64,000 nucleotides of DNA, taken from assembly GCA_947630325.1 (NCBI GenBank), contig CANRHB010000002.1, positions 62,001 through 126,000 of the forward strand, read 5' to 3'. Below, one piece after another: positions 36,329-50,286 of this stretch. The stretch is from an uncultured Clostridia bacterium (GTDB lineage: Bacteria; Bacillota; Clostridia; Christensenellales; Borkfalkiaceae). Every line of letters starts with the position of its first letter. Position 1 is the first letter of the stretch. The translations under genes were made by a program, and so were the position numbers. The notes under the pieces were generated by a model. The model made no database searches, was not told where the DNA came from, and saw nothing but the letters and a program-made list of their open reading frames with translations.

Positions 36329-37570
36329 TTAGTCGTCGTAATCGCGGAAAACTTTGTCGTTTGCGGCGCTGGAGGTGAACTTATATTGATAGGTGCCGTC
36401 CGTATTCTTCAAAATGACGAACTTGCCGCGCGTGCCGCTGATGTTGTATTCCACCTCGATGTACGTCCGCCCGTTGACGTTCACCCGCTCCACTTCGTAA
36501 GTACTGCTCGACGTGCCGCTTTGGAGTTTGATCTCGTACTCCGTCTCCGTCTGTCCGTGTTCGGTGCCCGTTTCGAACTCGACCGCCGTCTGTTCCACGC
36601 GTCGGCCGCCCGAATAGGTGGTGTAGACGTATTCGGCCTCCTCTTCGACCTCCCCCCACTCCTCTTCGGACTCGTTCTCGTGGTGAAGAAGAACATAGTT
36701 TTGGGTATCGTCCGGGATCGCCGAAGCGCGGATGTCGAGCGTTTCGCTCTTCTCCGTTTCGCCGTCCTCCGTCTCCGAGCGCAAGGTGTGGGTGCCCGAC
36801 ATGTAGTAGAGGGTCCCCTCCTCCAATTCCACCACACCCTCGAGGTAATAGTTCTCTACCGTTAGGCTCTCGCCGCGGTTGTTATCTTCCACCTTCCGGA
36901 TGAGCGTCTCGCTGTAATAGAGGGTGTGCTTCACGTCCGCGTTTGCGGCGTTTTTGCCCGTGATAACGGCCTTAAAGTCGTACTGCGCAAGGTCGCCCTC
37001 TGCATTGTTTTGGGTGACGACGGTGGTAAGCGCCTGCTTGTTGAGGAAGCTGTCGAGCATGTTGAAGTACTTATTGAAGTCCTCCGCGCCCGCCTGCACC
37101 TTGGTAAGGTCGTTCACGATGCCAGGAAGGTCGAACCCGCTGTTGTCCCCCTCGGCAACGGTATCCGCAAGCGAAGCCGCCTCTCCCGCAAGGGAGAAGG
37201 AGAGCAGTTTTGCCGTGGTCACCGCGCCGACCGCATACACTGATTCGGCGTCTGTAAGCCCCGAATAGGTCCCCACGACTTCGCCCGAGGGCACCTCTTC
37301 GCCCTGCTGGGTACCGCTACCCTGCTGGGAGCCGCCCTGTTGGGTACCGCTACCCTGTTGGGAGCCGCCCTGTTGGGTACCGCTACCCTGCTGGGAGCCG
37401 CCCTGTTGGGTGGTGCCGCCCTGCTGGGAGCCGCCGCCCTGCTGGGTCGTGCCGCTCTGCGAGCCTTGGTTGTGGAGTTCTCTGTCGTCATCATCGTCGC
37501 ATCCTGCGAGTGCGCCGCCGAACGCCAGCGAGAGCGCAAGCACGCCTACAAGCAATAGTTTTTTCTTCAT
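36329..37570 (-). CDS. Hypothetical lipoprotein with Gln/Gly/Ser-rich linker
   Basis: 413 residues. Lipoprotein signal with lipobox LAGC (Cys24), then a five-residue aspartate run and a low-complexity linker made of QQGGSQQGSGT repeats (about 36-92). The rest is soluble, rich in beta strands and in T, E and Y (for example HTLYYSETLIRKVED; EIKLQSGTSSSTYEV), like other extracytoplasmic lipoproteins of unknown role. No enzymatic motif is seen. AAGGAGGAAACGTAT precedes the start and a consensus promoter lies upstream. The cysteine anchor plus flexible linker resembles the layout of the LRR lipoproteins in this window. Confidence 0.8.
   Translation of the reverse strand: MKKKLLLVGVLALSLAFGGALAGCDDDDDRELHNQGSQSGTTQQGGGSQQGGTTQQGGSQQGSGTQQGGSQQGSGTQQGGSQQGSGTQQGEEVPSGEVVGTYSGLTDAESVYAVGAVTTAKLLSFSLAGEAASLADTVAEGDNSGFDLPGIVNDLTKVQAGAEDFNKYFNMLDSFLNKQALTTVVTQNNAEGDLAQYDFKAVITGKNAANADVKHTLYYSETLIRKVEDNNRGESLTVENYYLEGVVELEEGTLYYMSGTHTLRSETEDGETEKSETLDIRASAIPDDTQNYVLLHHENESEEEWGEVEEEAEYVYTTYSGGRRVEQTAVEFETGTEHGQTETEYEIKLQSGTSSSTYEVERVNVNGRTYIEVEYNISGTRGKFVILKNTDGTYQYKFTSSAANDKVFRDYDD
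37302..37400 (-). repeat. 33-bp tandem repeat in the lipoprotein gene
   Basis: Three nearly identical 33-base units (each with CCCTG(C/T)TGGGTACCGCTA) encoding QQGGSQQGSGT, followed by a degenerate fourth. Confidence 0.85.
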
Positions 37571-37614
37571 ATACGTTTCCTCCTTGTTGAAATTCCCAAA
37601 TTTTCTACACTTTC

Positions 37615-37643
37615 ATTATACCACATGCCGCAGAGAATTTCAA
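37615..37643 (-). promoter_or_regulatory. Promoter of the lipoprotein gene
   Basis: TTGAAA, 17-base spacer, TATAAT on the minus strand. Confidence 0.85.
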
Positions 37644-37652
37644 CTTTTTTTG

Positions 37653-37692
37653 CAAAAAAACCTGCCCCCGCCGAAAAATTCGGAGAGGCAGG
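37653..37692 (-). terminator. Terminator of the rpoB-rpoC operon
   Basis: GCCTGCCTCTCCGAA / TTCGGCGGGGGCAGG stem followed by eight T on the minus strand. Confidence 0.9.
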
Positions 37693-37709
37693 CTTGAAAG
37701 AGCGTTATT

Positions 37710-41903
<4,194 letters not shown>

Positions 41904-41916
41904 ATCTTACCTCCCA

Positions 41917-44900
41917 TTAGTCCTCGTCGTCGAAGAGATCGCCGTCGCTCTTGCTCTTGCTCTCGTCCTCGTCGCCGCCGTCCTCTTCCTCGTCGAAGAG
42001 ATCGCCGAAGGAGAAGTCCTCGCTGACATCGCTCAAATCGTCGTCGTCAAGGTCTTTATCCTTGAAGAGTTCGTCCGAGAGGAAGTCGTCCTCGTCGTCC
42101 GATTCGTCGAACAGCGCGCCGATCTCCTCGTCCTCATCCTCGTCCTCGTCGTCGAGGCCGAAGTCGAAGTCGGGCTCCTCCGTCTCGGGGATGGTCCTGT
42201 CTTGTTCGCGGGGCTGTTCGTCCTCGTCCTCGAACTCGCGGATGATGAGTTCCTCGTTGTTCTCGGTAAGCACTTTCACATCGAGCGCCAACGACTGCAA
42301 TTCTTTGAGGAGCACCTTGAACGCCTCGGGAATGCCGGGCTCGGAGATGTTGTTCCCCTTCACGATGCTCTCATACGTCTTGACGCGGCCCACGATGTCG
42401 TCCGACTTGACCGTCAAAATTTCCTGCAAGATGTGCGCCGCACCGTAAGCCTCGAGCGCCCAGACTTCCATTTCGCCGAAACGCTGGCCGCCGAACTGCG
42501 CCTTGCCGCCGAGCGGTTGCTGGGTGACGAGGGAGTAAGGACCTATTGAGCGGGCGTGGATCTTGTCGTCCACGAGGTGGATGAGCTTGATCATATACAT
42601 GACGCCGATGGTGACGCGGTTCTCGAAGGGTTCGCCCGTTCTTCCGTCGAACACCTGGAACTTGCCGTCCACCTTGCCGTCGGGGTTGAAGAGGTTGTTC
42701 TCCTCGAAGAGTTTTTCGATGTCCTTCTCGGTCGCGCCGTCAAAGACGGGAGTTGCGATCTTCCAATCGAGCAGGCGGCACACATAGCCGAGGTGCACTT
42801 CGAGCACCTGCCCGATGTTCATACGGGAAGGCACGCCCAAGGGGTTGAGCAAAATTTGAAGAGGAGTGCCGTCGGGGAGGAAGGGCATATCGCTCTGGGG
42901 CAGAACGCGGGAAATGACGCCCTTGTTGCCGTGGCGGCCCGCCATCTTGTCGCCGACCTGGATCTTTCTCTTCTGCGCGATATACACGCGCACGAGTTTG
43001 TTGACGCCGGGGGAGAGTTCGTCCTTGTTCTCGCGGGTGAAGATCTTCACATCCACCACGATGCCGCCCTCGCCGTGCGGAACGCGGAGGGAGGTATCGC
43101 GCACCTCTCTCGACTTCTCGCCGAAGATGGCGCGAAGGAGCCGCTCTTCGGGGGTAAGTTCGGCCTCCCCTTTCGGGGTGACCTTGCCGACGAGGATGTC
43201 GCCGCTTCCCACCTCTGCGCCGATGCGCACGATGCCCTCTTCGTCGAGATCCTTCAAAGCGTCGTCGCCGACGTTGGGAATGTCTCTCGTGATCTCCTCT
43301 GCGCCGAGTTTGGTGTCGCGCGCTTCGGTCTCGTATTCCTCGATGTGGATGGACGTGAACACGTCGTCCTGCACGAGTTTTTCGGAGATGAGGATGGCGT
43401 CCTCATAGTTATAGCCTTCCCACTCCATGAAGCCGACGAGGATGTTCTTGCCGAGGGCAAGTTCGCCGCCGTAAGTGGAGGGACCGTCCGCGATGACGTC
43501 TCCCTTTTCCACACGGTCGCCCGTCGAGATGATGGGACGCTGGTTGAGGCAGGTGCCCTGGTTGGAACGCTCGAACTTTTTGAGGGGATATTCGTCCTCA
43601 TAGCCGAGGTCGTTGCGGATGACGATCTTGTCCGATGCGACGGCGATCGCCGTGCCGCTCTCCTTTGCGCGGACGATGACGCCCGAGTCGCGCGCGATGG
43701 CCGCCTCGATGCCCGTTGCGACGATGGAGGCCTCCGTTTTGAGGAGAGGCACTGCCTGCCGCTGCATGTTGGAGCCCATGAGGGCGCGGTTGGTGTCGTC
43801 GTTTTCGAGGAAGGGAATGAGCGCGGTTGCGACAGAGACGAGCTGCTTGGGGCTTACGTCCATGTAGTCGATGCGCTCGCGGGGCATTTCGGTGATGAGT
43901 TCCTTATAGCGGCAGCCGACGCGGGCGTTGACGAACCTGCCCTCTTCGTCGAGGGGCTCGTTCGCCTGCGCGACGACATAGCGGTCCTCTTCGTCCGCGG
44001 TAAGATAGTCGACGTGATCGGTGACGACCCCCGTCGCCTTATCCACCTTGCGGTAAGGGGACATGATAAAGCCGAATTCGTTGACCTTGGAGAAGGTCGC
44101 AAGCGAGGAGATAAGACCGATGTTCTGGCCTTCGGGGGTCTCGATCGGGCACATGCGCCCATAGTGGGAGTGGTGGACGTCGCGGACTTCGAAGGTCGCT
44201 CTGTCTCTGTTGAGCCCCCCGGGACCGAGCGCCGAGAGCTTTCTCTTGTGGGTAAGTTCGGCGATGGGGTTTGTCTGGTCCATGAACTGCGAGAGCTGGG
44301 AACTTCCGAAGAACTCGCGGATGACCGCCGAGATGGGACGGACGTTGATGAGCCCCGAGGGAGTGACCTCCATGGGATCCTGCGTCGCCATGCGCTCCTT
44401 GATGAGACGCTCGAGCCGCGCCATGCCGATGCGAAGCTGGTTTTGGAGCAGTTCGCCCACCGAACGCACACGGCGGTTGCCGAGGTGGTCGATCTCGTCG
44501 ATGGAGCCGATGCCGTACTTCAAATCGAGGTTGGTGGACACCGCCGCAACGATGTCGTCCTCGGTGATGCACTTATAGTTGAGTTTTTCGATGAGGGGCT
44601 TTAATGCCTTCTTCTCTTCGGGAGTGACGCCGTTCACCCGCTTTTCGGCCTCGAGGTCGACGGGTGCGCCGGGGACTGCTTCCTCCGTACTGCGCTTTAG
44701 AATTTCGGTGAAGAGAACGCACGCGGAGACGAACTTGTTGCGGTTCTCTCTGCGCTTTTCGCGGTTCTTCTTCTCCTCTTTCTTCTCCTTCTCCTCGTCG
44801 ACGTCCCGTGCACCGAGCCCCGATTCGGGAAGTTCGTGATAGAGTTTGTTGATGCGGTCGCAATAGAGGTCGGCGACCTCCTCGACGGACTGCGTCTTGC

Positions 44901-46068
44901 AAGCCTCGGCGATCTCGCGGGCAAACACGAGGTTGGGATAGTAGACGGTGGCAAGGAGCCCGAGCCCCTTTGCAAGCGTCTCCGCCTTCTCCTTGGGAAG
45001 GTCGACCTGCGCCGCAAAGTCCACCGTGTTGTTGCCGATGACAAGGTGCGGGATCTCGCCGAGTTCGGGGTCGGTGACGAGAATGGTGACGCGGTTCACG
45101 CCCGCATTCTGGATGACCTTCGCCTGCTCTTCGGAGACGACCGTCCCCTTTGTTGCGAGCACTTCGCCCGTTGCGGGATCGACGACGTCCTCTCCAAGGC
45201 GGCAGCCGGGCAGACGGTAGGAAATGTTGAGTTTTTTGTTGAACTTATACCGCCCCACCTTGACGACGTCATAGCGGCGGGGGTCGAAGAAGAGGTTGTT
45301 GAGGTGCTGACGCACGGAGTCCTCGGTGGGAACTTCGCCCGGGCGCAGACGGCGGTAGAGTTCGATGAGACCGTCCGATTCGGAGCGGCCCGTGTCCTTT
45401 TCGATGGTCGCCTCGATCATCTTGTCCCCGCCGAAGAGGTCCTCGAGGGCGCGGTTACTGCCATAGCCGATGGCGCGAAGCAAGACGGTCGCGGGGAGTT
45501 TTCTCTTTCTGTCCACGCTCACCCACAGCACGTTCTGGGTGTCCTGCTTGAATTCGAGCCACGCCCCTCTTCCGGGGATGACCGTCGTTTCATACAGCTT
45601 TTTGCCCGTCTTGGTGTCCGCCTCGAAGGAATTGTTCACCCCGGGGGAGCGGACAAGCTGGGAGACGATGACGCGCTCCGCGCCGTTGATGATGAAGGAG
45701 CCGTTCTCCGTCATCTTGGGGAAGTCCCCCATGAACACGTCCTGTTCGATCTGCTCGTTCTTCACCTTGTTGTTGAGGCGAACGCGCACGCGCAGGGGCA
45801 GGGCGTAGGTAGCGTCGCGGTTGCGGCACTCTTTTTCGTCGTACTTGGGCTTTTTTCCGAACTCATAGGAGAGGAAATACAGCTCGAAGTGGTCGGAAAA
45901 GTCGGTAATGGGAGAGAAGTCCTCGAAGATGTCGGCAATGCCCTCTTCTGTAAAGGCGCGGTAACTCTCCTTCTGGATCTCCACGAGGTCGGGAATGTCG
46001 ATGACCTCGTTGATCCGGCCGAACTTTTTGCGTTCGATTTTCCCGTACTTATGGGTGGGTAAGTTCAT
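41917..46068 (-). CDS. rpoB: DNA-directed RNA polymerase subunit beta
   Basis: 1383 residues. Seen: the two lobe regions, the rifamycin pocket ([20 protein letters not shown], then [11 protein letters not shown]), the downstream block [12 protein letters not shown], the [12 protein letters not shown] active-site segment and the C-terminal clamp part ending near ALDVKVLTE. Two additions: a charged stretch ([20 protein letters not shown]) in the middle of the protein, and a tail of about 106 residues (from about 1278) that is more than half D and E and repeats the motif LF(D/K)(E/D). In the rifamycin pocket the Arg equivalent to E. coli 529 is Lys. rplJ-rplL do not precede it here. The start has AAAGGAG 12 bases upstream. 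Confidence 0.98.
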   Translation of the reverse strand: MNLPTHKYGKIERKKFGRINEVIDIPDLVEIQKESYRAFTEEGIADIFEDFSPITDFSDHFELYFLSYEFGKKPKYDEKECRNRDATYALPLRVRVRLNNKVKNEQIEQDVFMGDFPKMTENGSFIINGAERVIVSQLVRSPGVNNSFEADTKTGKKLYETTVIPGRGAWLEFKQDTQNVLWVSVDRKRKLPATVLLRAIGYGSNRALEDLFGGDKMIEATIEKDTGRSESDGLIELYRRLRPGEVPTEDSVRQHLNNLFFDPRRYDVVKVGRYKFNKKLNISYRLPGCRLGEDVVDPATGEVLATKGTVVSEEQAKVIQNAGVNRVTILVTDPELGEIPHLVIGNNTVDFAAQVDLPKEKAETLAKGLGLLATVYYPNLVFAREIAEACKTQSVEEVADLYCDRINKLYHELPESGLGARDVDEEKEKKEEKKNREKRRENRNKFVSACVLFTEILKRSTEEAVPGAPVDLEAEKRVNGVTPEEKKALKPLIEKLNYKCITEDDIVAAVSTNLDLKYGIGSIDEIDHLGNRRVRSVGELLQNQLRIGMARLERLIKERMATQDPMEVTPSGLINVRPISAVIREFFGSSQLSQFMDQTNPIAELTHKRKLSALGPGGLNRDRATFEVRDVHHSHYGRMCPIETPEGQNIGLISSLATFSKVNEFGFIMSPYRKVDKATGVVTDHVDYLTADEEDRYVVAQANEPLDEEGRFVNARVGCRYKELITEMPRERIDYMDVSPKQLVSVATALIPFLENDDTNRALMGSNMQRQAVPLLKTEASIVATGIEAAIARDSGVIVRAKESGTAIAVASDKIVIRNDLGYEDEYPLKKFERSNQGTCLNQRPIISTGDRVEKGDVIADGPSTYGGELALGKNILVGFMEWEGYNYEDAILISEKLVQDDVFTSIHIEEYETEARDTKLGAEEITRDIPNVGDDALKDLDEEGIVRIGAEVGSGDILVGKVTPKGEAELTPEERLLRAIFGEKSREVRDTSLRVPHGEGGIVVDVKIFTRENKDELSPGVNKLVRVYIAQKRKIQVGDKMAGRHGNKGVISRVLPQSDMPFLPDGTPLQILLNPLGVPSRMNIGQVLEVHLGYVCRLLDWKIATPVFDGATEKDIEKLFEENNLFNPDGKVDGKFQVFDGRTGEPFENRVTIGVMYMIKLIHLVDDKIHARSIGPYSLVTQQPLGGKAQFGGQRFGEMEVWALEAYGAAHILQEILTVKSDDIVGRVKTYESIVKGNNISEPGIPEAFKVLLKELQSLALDVKVLTENNEELIIREFEDEDEQPREQDRTIPETEEPDFDFGLDDEDEDEDEEIGALFDESDDEDDFLSDELFKDKDLDDDDLSDVSEDFSFGDLFDEEEDGGDEDESKSKSDGDLFDDED

Positions 46069-46174
46069 CCGTCAATTTAACTCCTTTTTTTGTATTTGTT
46101 ATCATTGACGATCTACCGAGTATATCTTTTCATCGATAAAAATCGAAATGCTTTGAAATTTTTCCTTTCCCCTC

Positions 46175-46203
46175 TTTACAAGCGCGCCGAAAACGGTTAT
46201 AAT
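46175..46203 (+). promoter_or_regulatory. Promoter of rqcP-ispDF
   Basis: TTTACA, 17-base spacer, TATAAT on the plus strand. It lies inside the predicted 5' leader of rpoB. Confidence 0.8.
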
Positions 46204-46281
46204 AAGGGAAAGTTTGCCTGCCCGTTTTGCGCCGAAATGAGGAAGAGCGCATAGCGACCGAGCATAATGATACAGTATGTA

Positions 46282-46310
46282 ATTATAAACCAACGGCAAA
46301 AAGAAGTCAA
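46282..46310 (-). promoter_or_regulatory. Promoter of rpoB-rpoC
   Basis: TTGACT, 17-base spacer, TATAAT on the minus strand, with a leader of about 207 bases that crosses the opposing rqcP promoter. Confidence 0.8.
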
Positions 46311-46372
46311 CCCCTTTTGGGCGCGAAAATACATCTTTTTTTATAAAATTTTGTCGAAAAACGGAGAATCGC

Positions 46373-46618
46373 ATGAGAATTGACAAATTTTTGAAAGTCT
46401 CGCGCATCTTGAAGCGGCGCACGGTGGCGCAAGAGGCCGCCGACGCGGGGAAAATTTCGGTGAACGGCAAGGTGGTGAAGCCCTCCTACCGCTTGAAAGT
46501 GGGCGATGTGGTGGAACTCGACTACCTCTCGGGAGCTGTGAAATTCCGCGTTCTCGAACTCAAAGAGACGGTCAAAAAGGAAGAGGCGGCGAGCCTTTAC
46601 GAGGTGATCGCGCAATGA
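46373..46618 (+). CDS. rqcP: RqcP, S4-domain ribosome quality control protein
   Basis: 81 residues, one S4 RNA-binding domain: MRIDKFLKVSRILKRRTVAQ, AGKISVNGKVVKPSYRLKVGDVVEL, ending with KETVKKEEAASLYEV. It matches B. subtilis RqcP (YabO, 86 residues), which holds peptidyl-tRNA on the 50S subunit while RqcH adds alanine tails to stalled chains; the C-terminal ELK-T-KKEEAA-YE block is shared. Its stop overlaps the ATG of ispDF (ATGA). No rqcH is in the window. Confidence 0.93.
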   Translation: MRIDKFLKVSRILKRRTVAQEAADAGKISVNGKVVKPSYRLKVGDVVELDYLSGAVKFRVLELKETVKKEEAASLYEVIAQ

Positions 46619-47751
46619 CGAGCATCATTCTCTGTGCCGCGGGAAGCGGCACAAGGACGGGGTTTCCCGTCAACAAAACGCTCTGCGATCTGGGGGGGAT
46701 GCCCGTTTTGTGCCATTCGCTCTCCGTGGTTGCTCCCTTTGCGGACGAACTTCTCGTCGCCTGCAGGAAGGAGGACGAAGGGGCCGTCTCTCCCCTCCTC
46801 TCCCAATACGAAAACGCCCGCACGGTATTAGGCGGAAAAACGCGCACGGAGAGCGTCTACAATGCCTTGAAAGAGGCGAAGGGCGACATCGTGCTCATTC
46901 ACGACGCCGCGCGCCCCTATCTTTCGCCCGAACTTGTAAAGCGGGTGCTCGAAAGCGTGCAAAAAACGGGGAGCGGCGTTGCGGCGGTCGCCGCGACGGA
47001 CACCGTCGTCTTTACAGGCGAAAACGGCTATGCCCTCCCGCCGCGGGAGAACGTCTATCTTCTCCAGACCCCGCAGGGTTTCGCGCGGGAGCCCCTCCTT
47101 GCCGCCTATGAAAAGGCGATGAGAAGCGGCAAGACGTTCACCGACGACAGCGGAATTTACGCCGCTTATGTGGGGTCCCCCACCCTCGTCCAAGGCGAAA
47201 AGGAGAACAGAAAGCTCACCTTTGCCGAGGACTTTGCGCCCTGCGAACGGGTGGGCTTCGGCGCGGACACCCATGCGTTCGAGCATCAGGAGGAGATCGA
47301 CCGCGGGATCGCGCGGCTCAACCTCAACTATATCACCCTCTGCGGGACGGTCATTCCCTCCAACCGCGCCTTGAAGGCGCACAGCGACGGCGACGTGCCC
47401 GTGCACGCCCTCATGGACGCCCTCCTCTCCGCGGCGGACCTCCGAGACATCGGGTACTACTTCCCCGACAGCGATGAGAAATACAAAGGCGCAAACAGCA
47501 TGGAGTTGCTTGCCGAGGTGATGGAACTCGTGCGCGGACAGGGATTGAAAGTGAAAAACGTTTCGATCTCGATCTTGTGCGAACTTCCCCGTCTCTCCCC
47601 CTACATCGAGAAGATGCGGGAAACTCTGCGCGCCGCCCTCGGTTGCGGACATGTTGCGATCGCGGCGGGCACGAACGAGAAACTCGGCTATATCGGCGAG
47701 GGCCGCGGCATCACCGCCTATGCAATGGTTCTTTTGGCAAAGCAAGGATAA
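46615..47751 (+). CDS. ispDF: Bifunctional IspD/IspF isoprenoid enzyme
   Basis: 378 residues, a fusion of MEP cytidylyltransferase (1-215) and MECDP synthase (218-378) of the non-mevalonate isoprenoid pathway. IspD part: AAGSGTRTGFPVNKTL, HDAARPYLSPELV, DTVVFTG and LLQTPQGFAREP. IspF part: RVGFGADTHAF (metal D and H), AHSDGDVPVHALMDALL and DIGYYFPDSDEKYKGANS. In many bacteria these are separate genes; the two steps are not consecutive, since IspE acts between them. Start overlaps the stop of rqcP. Confidence 0.95.
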   Translation: MTSIILCAAGSGTRTGFPVNKTLCDLGGMPVLCHSLSVVAPFADELLVACRKEDEGAVSPLLSQYENARTVLGGKTRTESVYNALKEAKGDIVLIHDAARPYLSPELVKRVLESVQKTGSGVAAVAATDTVVFTGENGYALPPRENVYLLQTPQGFAREPLLAAYEKAMRSGKTFTDDSGIYAAYVGSPTLVQGEKENRKLTFAEDFAPCERVGFGADTHAFEHQEEIDRGIARLNLNYITLCGTVIPSNRALKAHSDGDVPVHALMDALLSAADLRDIGYYFPDSDEKYKGANSMELLAEVMELVRGQGLKVKNVSISILCELPRLSPYIEKMRETLRAALGCGHVAIAAGTNEKLGYIGEGRGITAYAMVLLAKQG

Positions 47752-47761
47752 TTCAGAACAC

Positions 47762-47840
47762 ACCCCACCCCCCTACCCCCCTCCTAAGGAGGGGGCATAA
47801 GCGGAACCCCCTCCATTGGAGGGGGATTAAGGGGGTGGGC
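47762..47840. repeat. Type D intergenic repeat between ispDF and radA
   Basis: CCCCCCTCCTAAGGAGGGGG, then CCCCCTCCATTGGAGGGGG and TTAAGGGGGTGGGC; a GC-rich double hairpin. Confidence 0.65.
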
Positions 47841-47874
47841 AAAAACCTACCGCTCAAATCAAAAAGGAGTACAC

Positions 47875-49242
47875 ATGACGAAAACGCAATTTGTCTGCAA
47901 CGAATGCGGCTATACGAGCCCCAAGTGGCTGGGGCGGTGCCCCGACTGCGGGAAATTCAACACCCTCGTGGAGGAGGCCGTTGCGCCCGCACCCGCCGCG
48001 AAACGGGCAGGTGCAGGAGCGGGATATAAGTCCGCCCTCGCCGCAAAACCTCTCCCCCTCTCGCAGGTGAAGTTCGAAAAGTACGAGCGCGTTTCCTCGG
48101 GCATCTCCGAACTCGACGTGGTGCTCGGCGGCGGGATCGTGCGCGGCTCCCTCGTGCTCGTGGGCGGCGATCCCGGCGTGGGCAAGAGCACCATTTTGAC
48201 GCAGGTCGCGGCGCACCTTGCAAAGGAACACAAAGTCCTCTACCTCTCCGCCGAGGAGAGTTGTTCGCAGGTAAAACTCCGTTGCGAACGCTTGGGGCTC
48301 AATTCGGACAGCCTTCTCCTCTTGAACGAGACCTGCCTCGAAAACGCCGAGGAAGCGTTTTATGACGCAGAATACGTCGTCGTCGACTCCATACAGGCGG
48401 TGTACACCGAGGTCCTCTCCTCTTCGGCGGGAAGCGTGGGACAGGTGCGGGAGTGCGCCTCCAAACTCATGCGCATTGCAAAGTCGCGGGGGATCACCTT
48501 CTTCCTCATCGGGCACGTCACAAAGGAGGGCACGCTTGCGGGGCCAAAAGTGCTCGAACACATCATGGACGCCGTGCTCTACTTCGAGGGCGAGCGGACG
48601 GAGAACTTCAAAATTCTGCGCTCGGTGAAGAACCGCTTCGGCTCGGTACAGGAGGTGGGCGTGTTCGAGATGACGGGCGAGGGCATTTTCGGCGTCACCG
48701 ACTACTCCTCTCTCTTCCTCTCGGACGCGCGCGGCACGGCGGCGGGCGCGGCGGTCACCCCCAGCGAGACGGGCAACCGCTGCATGATGGTGGAGATCCA
48801 GACCCTCATGGCAAAGACGGCTTACGGGCTCCCCCGCAGAATGTCGCTCGGAGTGGACCTCAACCGCCTCATCGTGCTCATTGCGGTGCTCGAGAAGCGG
48901 TGCGGGCTCCCCTTGGGCGGGCAGGACATCTACCTCAACGCGATGGGCGGGATCAAATTGAACGAGCCGAGCGCCGATCTCTGCGTCTGCGCCGCCCTTG
49001 CAAGCGCGGAAAGGATGATCCCCATCGACAAGGACACGGCGGTGTTCGGCGAAGTGGGGCTCACCGGCGAGGTGCGCGGCGTGAACTTTGCCGACAAGCG
49101 GGTGAACGAGTGCCAGAAAATGGGCTTCAAGCGGGTGATCCTCCCCGCAAAGAACATGAAGGCGTGCGAAAAATTCAAGGGAAAACTCGAACTTGTGCCC
49201 GTCTCCTATGTGTCGCAGATGATCAAAGCGCTCTTTCAATGA
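47875..49242 (+). CDS. radA: DNA repair protein RadA
   Basis: 455 residues; hexameric ATP-driven branch-migration helicase that works with RecA. Seen: the N-terminal C4 zinc finger (CNECGYTSPKWLGRCPDCG), Walker A GGDPGVGKSTI, the KNRFG RadA motif, Walker B VVVDSIQAVY and the C-terminal Lon-like domain with LGVDLNRLIVLIAVLEKRCG and GEVGLTGEVRGV. Length is as in Bacillus (458). AAAAAGGAGTACAC precedes the start. Confidence 0.97.
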   Translation: MTKTQFVCNECGYTSPKWLGRCPDCGKFNTLVEEAVAPAPAAKRAGAGAGYKSALAAKPLPLSQVKFEKYERVSSGISELDVVLGGGIVRGSLVLVGGDPGVGKSTILTQVAAHLAKEHKVLYLSAEESCSQVKLRCERLGLNSDSLLLLNETCLENAEEAFYDAEYVVVDSIQAVYTEVLSSSAGSVGQVRECASKLMRIAKSRGITFFLIGHVTKEGTLAGPKVLEHIMDAVLYFEGERTENFKILRSVKNRFGSVQEVGVFEMTGEGIFGVTDYSSLFLSDARGTAAGAAVTPSETGNRCMMVEIQTLMAKTAYGLPRRMSLGVDLNRLIVLIAVLEKRCGLPLGGQDIYLNAMGGIKLNEPSADLCVCAALASAERMIPIDKDTAVFGEVGLTGEVRGVNFADKRVNECQKMGFKRVILPAKNMKACEKFKGKLELVPVSYVSQMIKALFQ

Positions 49243-49259
49243 TGTTTCCTATATAGAAC

Positions 49260-49306
49260 AAGGCGCGCCCGCGCGGCAGAACTGCCGCGCGGGCGCGCCT
49301 TATTTA
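49260..49306. terminator. Bidirectional terminator between radA and the ABC permease
   Basis: AAGGCGCGCCCGCGCGGCAG / CTGCCGCGCGGGCGCGCCTT stem of 20 bp followed by a T-rich tract; it serves the convergent genes on both sides. Confidence 0.85.
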
Positions 49307-49311
49307 TTCAA

Positions 49312-50286
49312 TTATTTCTTCTTTTTCTTTTTGCCGATGCCGAGCACTTCGGCGAGTTTCTTTCCGAGGCCGATGTTGAGCGCCAAAAATACCACGCTGT
49401 AAACGGCCAGAGCGAGCGCCTGATACTGCGGAGAAACGGAGACGCCGAAAAACCCAATATCATAGCCGAACGTTCCCGAAAGCTGAGAAAGAAGGCTTTC
49501 AAGCGTCCCCACGGGGAGGCTCAAACCCTGCGCATAGGCGGAGAGTTCTAAAAGGGGCGTTCTCATAAAGGCGTAACGAAGAAGGGAGCAGGCATAGGTT
49601 CCGGGGATGAACCCGCAGATGCCCTGCACCCAATCGGGCATCATGCCGAGGGGCATGTACGCGCCGATCAGAAATCCCACCGCCGTGGAAAAGATCGCCA
49701 CGATGCTCGACATCGTCGCCTCCCGCTTGACGAAGGAGGCGATCAGCACCGTCATGAGCACGGTGGAGACGGTCGCAAACAAGAACACCGCAAGCACGGT
49801 AAGAACGTCCGCCGCAGTCAGCATAAATTCGCCGAGGCAGGCAAGATATACCCCGCAAACGAGCAAAAAGAGGAGCCCGATGACGGACGTCACAAGAAAG
49901 TTAAAGAGGAAATAACTTGCAACGAGCAGTTCTTTGGGCACAGGAGAGGAGGCGAAGTCGCGGTTGACGCCGTTTTGCTTATCCTCGACGAGGACATTGT
50001 TCGTCTGCAAGGAGACGGTGATCACGGAGAGCACCGAAATGCCCGCAAGCATCCACGAATCGACGAGCGTCCTCAGATAGGAATAGAGTTCCCCGGTCAT
50101 CGTCACCCCTTCGGGAAGGTTGGCGGCGATCATCGAAAGTTCCATTCTCCTCAGGAAAAAGATATAGACCAAGAAGATGATCACGGGCACCATCAGAGTG
50201 TAAAACATTCTGATCTTGTTTCGGAAAAACACCAGCAGATGCCGCCGCGTTAGTTGGAGAAAGATGTGGAAATAGCGCGTTTTCAT
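49312..50286 (-). CDS. ABC-2 type transporter permease
   Basis: 324 residues with six membrane helices in the ABC-2 (DrrB-like) layout. Helix 1 is at about 25-45 (FYTLMVPVIIFLVYIFFL), a 40-residue outside loop follows, then helices from about 78 to 250, with GFLIGAYMPLGMMPDW and FIPGTYACSLLRY. It ends in a very basic tail (GIGKKKKKK). The start ATG overlaps the stop of the ATPase gene (ATGA). A paralogue of the 33004-33897 permease. Exports an unknown substrate, perhaps a lipid or glycolipid given the glycosyltransferase in the same operon. Confidence 0.9.
   Translation of the reverse strand: MKTRYFHIFLQLTRRHLLVFFRNKIRMFYTLMVPVIIFLVYIFFLRRMELSMIAANLPEGVTMTGELYSYLRTLVDSWMLAGISVLSVITVSLQTNNVLVEDKQNGVNRDFASSPVPKELLVASYFLFNFLVTSVIGLLFLLVCGVYLACLGEFMLTAADVLTVLAVFLFATVSTVLMTVLIASFVKREATMSSIVAIFSTAVGFLIGAYMPLGMMPDWVQGICGFIPGTYACSLLRYAFMRTPLLELSAYAQGLSLPVGTLESLLSQLSGTFGYDIGFFGVSVSPQYQALALAVYSVVFLALNIGLGKKLAEVLGIGKKKKKK

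Noticed and set aside
42556-44604. A 682-codon plus-strand frame opposite rpoB (and similar long frames opposite rpoC, fusA, tuf, pyk and glnN)
   Set aside because: They mirror codon bias of the real gene on the other strand, have no ribosome site and no recognisable domain.
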